Of a stretch of 64,000 bases of DNA, positions 59,552 to 64,000 are shown piece after piece. The notes under the pieces were generated by a model. That model was given only the letters and a program-made list of their open reading frames with translations. It was not told where the DNA came from and did no database searches. The translations under genes and the position numbers were made by a program. This stretch comes from Paenibacillus tundrae (GTDB lineage Bacteria; Bacillota; Bacilli; Paenibacillales; Paenibacillaceae), in contig NZ_JAUSTI010000001.1 in assembly GCF_030812775.1 (NCBI RefSeq), positions 248,001 to 312,000 of the forward strand, read 5' to 3'. Numbering within the stretch: the first letter of the stretch is position 1; each line of letters begins with the position of its first letter.

Positions 59552-59893
59552 TTACTCACTGGCTAGTGTGACATCTGTGATCAGGTTCATCTGAATGTCC
59601 CGAGTCCCGTTATCTGTAAGTAGCTTAAGGGTGCGGGCGGGACGGTTCATTCGCAGCACCTGACCGGTGATACGAATATCGTCATACTCGTCGAACAGAG
59701 TAATGGTGATGGCATCTCCTAACACCATCGAATCGCTGAGTAGACGAGACATTTCCTCTGCCGCCTGAGCGTCCAGAGAAGGACGAGTGCGTGGAGCCAG
59801 ATGCTCTTGATGAAGAATATAAGCTTCTCGGTGTTCAGGGAGCATCATGCGAGAAGATTCAAAGATTCCGTTTTGTTGTAATTTTTTACTCAT
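59552..59893 (-). CDS. YolD-like protein
   Basis: A 113-residue protein matching the YolD family, found next to UvrX/YqjW-type polymerases in Bacillus. Typical parts are FESSRMMLPEHREAYI near the start and the region ITLFDEYDDIRITGQVLRMN. The role is unknown; it is thought to assist or control the polymerase. Its ATG at 59893 overlaps the stop of the polymerase gene (ATGA), so the two are translationally coupled and share the SOS-type control. Confidence 0.88.
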   Translation of the reverse strand: MSKKLQQNGIFESSRMMLPEHREAYILHQEHLAPRTRPSLDAQAAEEMSRLLSDSMVLGDAITITLFDEYDDIRITGQVLRMNRPARTLKLLTDNGTRDIQMNLITDVTLASE

Positions 59894-61134
59894 TTATAAT
59901 GACCTCCAATTTTATGAGAACGGTCCTGTGCCTGGGCGGATGAGCATAAGGAAGAGGCTCGCATAATCGCGGTGTCTCCGAACTTACGTTTGATATCATC
60001 TGTGGCGCGTTCCAGTTCTCTTTTTCGTTCACGATCGTCGAACCAGGATAGCTGTATATCGGAATCAGCGACAAGCCCAGTTAAGGATACGCTGATTCGG
60101 CGGATGGGTAATCCGTCCCAATGGCGTAAGAAGAGGGCTGCCGCAGCATCGTATACCTCATCCGTAATGTTCGTAGGTTCATTTACCTTCATTTGGCGCG
60201 AAAAGCCAGTAGGACGATCATAATCCTGTCCACGACATCCGACAGATACAACATCCCCCATCAGTGATTTGTCCCGTGCACGCCGGCTAACAAGTTCGGC
60301 TAACTCAAGCAAAACAACCTTGATGTCCTCCCAGGATTCATAGTCCCGAGGTAAAGTCATCTGATGCCCAATCCCCTTTTGCTGATGGGCATATGTTCCC
60401 GGCTTCACTGGAGAATCATCTATGCCACGAGCGATTCGCCACAATACCTCACCATTTACGCCCCAACGATCTCGAAGTCGAGAGAGGGGAGTCTGAGCCA
60501 GCTCACCAATGGTATGAATACCCATCTTATAGAGATGGTTCGCCATACGAGAACCAACCATAAACATATCTCTGACTGGCATTTGCCATAATGTAGTCTG
60601 TACATCCTTACGGGGAAGGGTGTAGATGCCTCCGGGGACTTTTTTGGCGTATAGGTCACAAGCCATTTTGCTTACGACCTTCGTGTCGCTAATACCAATA
60701 CGGATGTATACACCTGTCTCCTCCATGACTCTGGATTGAATGCTCTTAGCGATCACTTCCGGACTGCCGAACAGATCGAGACTTCCGGTGACATCTAGAA
60801 ACTGTTCATCAATGCTGTAGGGTTCAACGAGATCGGTGTACGTCTGTAGAATGCTCGTAATGTGCAGGGAGACCCGAATATACTCCGCCATTCTTGGGCG
60901 AATGACGACAACGTCCGGACATTTCGCTAAGGCTTCGCCTAGTCGCTCAGCAGTAGTAATGCCATAAGATTTGGCCAAAGGGCAGGCAGCCAGAATAATG
61001 CCCGAACGTCGTGCGGGATCTCCGGCTACAACGAGTGGACGATCCCTGTATTCAGGGTGTGCAGACTTCTCTACGCTGGCATAGAACGACTGGCAATCGG
61101 CTAGCATAATGACACGTGTGGCTTTGCGGGGCAT
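59890..61134 (-). CDS. Y-family translesion DNA polymerase (UvrX/YqjW-like)
   Basis: Copies past damaged bases. It has 414 residues. The catalytic acids are present: MLADCQSFYASVEK and YSIDEQFLDVTG. The palm, finger and thumb parts (with GIGISDTKVVSKMA-like IRIGISDTKVVSKMACD and the HhH region GIHTIGELAQTP) precede a little-finger domain. QLSWF near residue 370 fits a beta-clamp binding site. Overall it is closer to UvrX/PolY2 than to DinB (PolY1). ATG 61134 has AAAGGAGAG upstream; the 15-residue longer frame to 61179 lacks a ribosome site. The operon has a LexA-type box. Confidence 0.92.
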   Translation of the reverse strand: MPRKATRVIMLADCQSFYASVEKSAHPEYRDRPLVVAGDPARRSGIILAACPLAKSYGITTAERLGEALAKCPDVVVIRPRMAEYIRVSLHITSILQTYTDLVEPYSIDEQFLDVTGSLDLFGSPEVIAKSIQSRVMEETGVYIRIGISDTKVVSKMACDLYAKKVPGGIYTLPRKDVQTTLWQMPVRDMFMVGSRMANHLYKMGIHTIGELAQTPLSRLRDRWGVNGEVLWRIARGIDDSPVKPGTYAHQQKGIGHQMTLPRDYESWEDIKVVLLELAELVSRRARDKSLMGDVVSVGCRGQDYDRPTGFSRQMKVNEPTNITDEVYDAAAALFLRHWDGLPIRRISVSLTGLVADSDIQLSWFDDRERKRELERATDDIKRKFGDTAIMRASSLCSSAQAQDRSHKIGGHYK

Positions 61135-61223
61135 AACAAGTCTCTCCTTTGACTTCTCAATCCATAGGGTTTGAATCAAAATAGGTTCATTTCAATGATT
61201 GTTTTACAGTTTATTTACAGTAT

Positions 61224-61237
61224 GGAACATGTGTTCT
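61224..61237. promoter_or_regulatory. LexA/DinR-type SOS box
   Basis: GGAACATGTGTTCT contains GAAC-N4-GTTC, the core of the Gram-positive LexA box. It lies 90-103 bases before the polymerase start, in the divergent gap. The outer bases deviate from the full CGAAC/GTTCG form. Confidence 0.7.
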
Positions 61238-61365
61238 TGTTTTATAAGCATATCTGACAATTTAAAATGCGGCAAGCGGAATTATTTTGCAAATTGGACA
61301 CAATTACTAAATAGCTTGCTGAAGAGCAGATTGTAGGAAATAAGACGTGGATTTTTACATTTAAT

Positions 61366-61474
61366 GTTAGAGATCTGTGACCTCTGGGTGATGACCCCCG
61401 GTTCATTCACTGATTTGTAAAAGGGATATAAATGGGCACAGTCCTACAGTGCAGGACTGATGTCCTTTTTTGAT
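61366..61474 (+). ncRNA. Candidate small RNA or leader ending in an intrinsic terminator
   Basis: No gene lies upstream on this strand for over 2 kb, yet 61434-61474 is a clear terminator: AGTCCT/AGGACT with outer GGGCA/TGTCC pairs, followed by six T. Just before it GGGT/ACCC (about 61386-61397) forms a second hairpin. A transcript of about 100-140 bases is therefore likely. It matches no riboswitch class I know by eye. The promoter is uncertain. Confidence 0.4.
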
Positions 61475-61992
61475 TTTCTGCATTTTTCAGAAAAGCTTGA
61501 TAGACCGCGGATTTTTACGGATACGTTATCGGACTATAGTATCAATTTTGTAATCTTTATGGTTAATACTGTAAAAAAGGCCGCAACTTTAAAAAACAAC
61601 CTGCGTTTAATGGGATAAGTGTCTAAGCACACTCAGATGCTGTAATCCGCGTTGCATATAACAATAACAGGCATATACGTCCCTACAGGAATGGATCTTA
61701 AATCTTCAGTTCACAGGGGGAAGATACAATGGTGAGCAGAGGATGAAGTTCAGAGGGAAAGCATGCTAGTTGATGGTGTATTTTACGAATAATGGGCAGA
61801 ATGTTGCAGTTTATGTTTGCTCCCATCAGCCTAGTTACAAATGCAGACGCTTAGCGATATAGTGAGAACTACACCGCTGACAGCTCTATTCCATGCGGTC
61901 ATCCCATGCGGAATATGCCGCATGTCTTCATGTTTGATCCGTAACACAGGCATAAGACGGGATGCATACTAGAGAGGTGAGCAAACGAGAGC
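61475..61992 (+). other. Noncoding stretch before the glycosidase-like gene
   Basis: No real gene is seen. A tiny frame at 61730-61747 (MVSRG) has a well-placed AGGGGGA. At about 61892-61923, ATGCGG occurs twice in direct order and the second pairs with CCGCAT. These could be parts of a long leader for the gene at 61993. Confidence 0.35.
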
Positions 61993-64000
61993 ATGAGTAG
62001 ACGAAGACGAAAACGCTGGATGCTAACGGTGCTGGCTGGAGCCGTAGTATTGACCGGAGGAATATTTGCCGGCATGTACTATATGCAGCCCAAACTGGTC
62101 ACCTATACAGCGCAGAATGGTACAGAAATGAAGTTCAAGACAGAGGGAGACCGATTCATGGAATACGGATCGGACGGTACGTGGAAGGAGATGTTCGTCA
62201 AAGGCGTCAATCTGGGCGCAACGTCACCAGGACACTATCCGGGTGAATTCCCGCTGACTAAAGAGGACTATCAGAGGTGGTTCCAGCAGATTCAGGATCT
62301 GGGCGCTAATGTAATCCGGGTATATACGGTTCATGAGCCGATTTTTTATACTGCTTTGGTCGATTATAATCGCGGTAGGCAGCAGCCCTTATATTTTATA
62401 CAGGGGATATGGTCACCTGAGGAAGAGTTGATTGAGAAGCAGGATGCTTATCTTGACCATATCGAGCAAACATTTAAACAGGAAATTGAAAAAGCAGTAT
62501 CTGCTGTCTATGGGGATGCGGACATTCCTGATAAACCGGGAGCTTCTAGCGGGAAGTATAAGGCGAATGCAGGGAAATACCTGATGGCATGGCATGTTGG
62601 AACCGAGTGGGATCCTATGATGGTGGATAACACGAATAAGACACATCCTGATGTGCCGCAGTACAAGGGAGTTCATTTTTCGGGAACGCCGGATGCTTCA
62701 CCATTTGAAAATTGGTTGGCCGAATTGTTAGACTATACGGCTGTATTAGAGAAAGAGTATGGTTGGGAGCATCCAATGACGTTTACGAATTGGGTGACGA
62801 CCGATGTACTCGACCATCCAGGTGAACCATTGTATGAAGAGGATCTGGTCAGTGTGGATGCCCGTCATATTGAGTCGAAGGACTGGCAAGGAGGATATTT
62901 TGCAGCGTATCATGTGTATCCTTATTATCCTGACTTGTTCCATATCGATAAGACACTTCAAACGATCAAGGATGCCAATGGAGAGTACAACACGTACAAA
63001 AGCTATCTACGCAAGCTCAAAGCCGAGTTTTCCGATATGCCTGTAATGATTACAGAGTACGGTGTACCTTCCTCGCTTGGTATTTCTCATCTGGGCATGG
63101 GAGGAAGGAATCAGGGAGGGCATAACGAGGCAGAGCAAGGTGAGATCGACGCTTCCCTAACTCAAGATATCTATGATGAAGGGTATGCAGGAGCGATCTT
63201 GTTCATGTGGCAAGACGAATGGTTCAAGAAAACTTGGAACACAATGCCACTCGAAATTCCAGCAGACCGACGTGCGTATTGGTTAAACGTGTTGACCAAC
63301 GAGAAGATGTTTGGTTTGCTCGCGATGGAACCTGGGAAACAGGAGCAGTTGACCATTGATGGCAGCTTGGATGATTGGGAGCAACTGAAGGATGATGAGG
63401 TAACGGTCTGGCAGGGTAAAGTGGAGGGCATTCAGGAGATGAAGCTGACTCACGACGAAGCTTACCTGTACATCGGCATGACCTTAGATCAGCCGTTTGA
63501 TCCGAAGCAGACGGTGCTGCACATTGGTACAGACACACTTGCAGGAGGTAATCAGCCTGGCGAGCGACTTCCTGGTCGAACGATCAGTGATGGACTCGAA
63601 ACGGTAATCACGTTGGGGCAGGATGATGAATCTCAAGTGGAGATCGCCAAGGATTATGATTTTAATCGTCGTCTGTATGGCAAGGATGGCTATGACATGT
63701 TGCCAGAGGATTCAGCCGATTCAGCTAATCCATTCCAGCCGTGGAACTTGGCGGTAAGCCTGAGGATGACACCGCCGGATACCCGATCGGCTCACCCGTT
63801 TATGAACGAAAAGGTGGGGGGGCTGAAGCGAGGAACTACAGCTGCAGGGCAGTCTGATACAGATTCGTTAACAGCCTGGCAGTATAACGGAAATCAGGTG
63901 GAGATGCGAATCCCTTGGATGTTACTTGGGTTCGGTGATCCAAGCTCACTACAGGTCATCAACTATGGAGCACTTCAGGAAGGACGACAATTCCAAACTG
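61993..64000 (+). CDS. Membrane-anchored glycoside hydrolase-like protein with CBM9-like region, 3' end cut
   Basis: About 669 codons are visible and the frame stays open at the edge. A basic start (SRRRRKRW) and one membrane segment at about 9-31 anchor it, with the bulk outside. Residues 50-440 look like a TIM-barrel glycosidase of the GH2/GH5 kind: KGVNLGATSPGHYPGEFPLTK, LGANVIRVYTVHEP, WHVGTEWDP (Glu205, possible acid/base), and ITEYGVPSS (Glu355, possible nucleophile). After residue 450 the IDGSLDDWEQL strand opens a CBM9-like region. The substrate is unknown. AGAGGTGAG precedes ATG 61993 at a rather wide spacing. A glycosyltransferase or other polysaccharide gene may follow beyond the window. 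Confidence 0.8.
   Translation, partial: MSRRRRKRWMLTVLAGAVVLTGGIFAGMYYMQPKLVTYTAQNGTEMKFKTEGDRFMEYGSDGTWKEMFVKGVNLGATSPGHYPGEFPLTKEDYQRWFQQIQDLGANVIRVYTVHEPIFYTALVDYNRGRQQPLYFIQGIWSPEEELIEKQDAYLDHIEQTFKQEIEKAVSAVYGDADIPDKPGASSGKYKANAGKYLMAWHVGTEWDPMMVDNTNKTHPDVPQYKGVHFSGTPDASPFENWLAELLDYTAVLEKEYGWEHPMTFTNWVTTDVLDHPGEPLYEEDLVSVDARHIESKDWQGGYFAAYHVYPYYPDLFHIDKTLQTIKDANGEYNTYKSYLRKLKAEFSDMPVMITEYGVPSSLGISHLGMGGRNQGGHNEAEQGEIDASLTQDIYDEGYAGAILFMWQDEWFKKTWNTMPLEIPADRRAYWLNVLTNEKMFGLLAMEPGKQEQLTIDGSLDDWEQLKDDEVTVWQGKVEGIQEMKLTHDEAYLYIGMTLDQPFDPKQTVLHIGTDTLAGGNQPGERLPGRTISDGLETVITLGQDDESQVEIAKDYDFNRRLYGKDGYDMLPEDSADSANPFQPWNLAVSLRMTPPDTRSAHPFMNEKVGGLKRGTTAAGQSDTDSLTAWQYNGNQVEMRIPWMLLGFGDPSSLQVINYGALQEGRQFQT

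Noticed and set aside
1..64000. CRISPR array, prophage, IS element, rRNA or tRNA genes
   Set aside because: No regular spacer-repeat run, integrase, transposase, phage structural gene, rRNA-like stretch or tRNA cloverleaf was seen by eye.

Overview
The window reads as chromosomal backbone of an endospore-forming, low-to-mid GC Firmicute, most likely a Paenibacillus. The grounds are the gene order (ylaN/ftsW, ylbF-ylbG, and a long run matching the Bacillus subtilis yloA-to-recG segment), the sporulation genes spoVM and a SpoVIF-like gene, frequent TTG/GTG starts behind strong AGGAGG-type ribosome binding sites, and protein sequences that are Paenibacillus-like. No rRNA, tRNA, CRISPR array, prophage or insertion sequence with a transposase was seen. 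The two edge genes are cut: a class A penicillin-binding protein at the left and a membrane-anchored glycosidase-like protein at the right.

Layout. 1-7.9 kb: class A PBP (minus strand), a two-gene XRE regulator/membrane-protein module with two operator copies, rpsD with a structured leader, a GAF-GAF-GGDEF diguanylate cyclase and a lipoprotein. 8-15 kb: M29 aminopeptidase, an N-terminally short HPr/Crh-like protein, ylaN, a Ca2+/H+ antiporter, an Asp23 protein, ftsW with a yugN-like gene, and an M20 amidohydrolase. 15-24 kb: an XPB-type helicase overlapping a helicase-associated partner, ylbF-ylbG, an orphan gene, a LysR regulator, a PHP phosphoesterase and rqcH. 24.7-52.4 kb: a housekeeping superoperon region on the plus strand, in order a Ca2+ P-type ATPase, dapF, a homocysteine methyltransferase/MTHFR fusion, yloC, remA, gmk, rpoZ, coaBC, priA, def, fmt, rsmB, rlmN, stp, prkC, rsgA, rpe, spoVM, rpmB (minus), fakA, degV and recG. 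Translation, DNA repair, nucleotide and cofactor supply and Ser/Thr phosphorylation are packed with short gaps and ATGA overlaps.

52.4-64 kb is more accessory. It begins with two tandem copies of a palindromic repeat. Then come a SpoVIF-like gene, a LytS/LytTR two-component system, an MFS transporter, a GNAT, glutaminase, a YolD/Y-family polymerase pair under a LexA-type box, a long noncoding stretch with a terminator-tipped candidate RNA, and the glycosidase-like gene.

The most rewarding observations are as follows. (1) The LytS/LytTR/MFS set matches the whole enterobacterial YpdA/YpdB/YhjX pyruvate-response system, and an exact copy of the YpdB half-site plus a second half at the expected N11 spacing sits before the transporter. 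(2) A dispersed hairpin repeat family is present in minimal and long forms. (3) The XPB-type helicase is translationally coupled to a helicase-associated partner. (4) An HPr/Crh-like protein begins after the usual His15 position but keeps the regulatory-serine segment. (5) A candidate small RNA lies beside the SOS-boxed polymerase operon. Positions and motifs were read by eye; family names rest on remembered family features, not on a database search.
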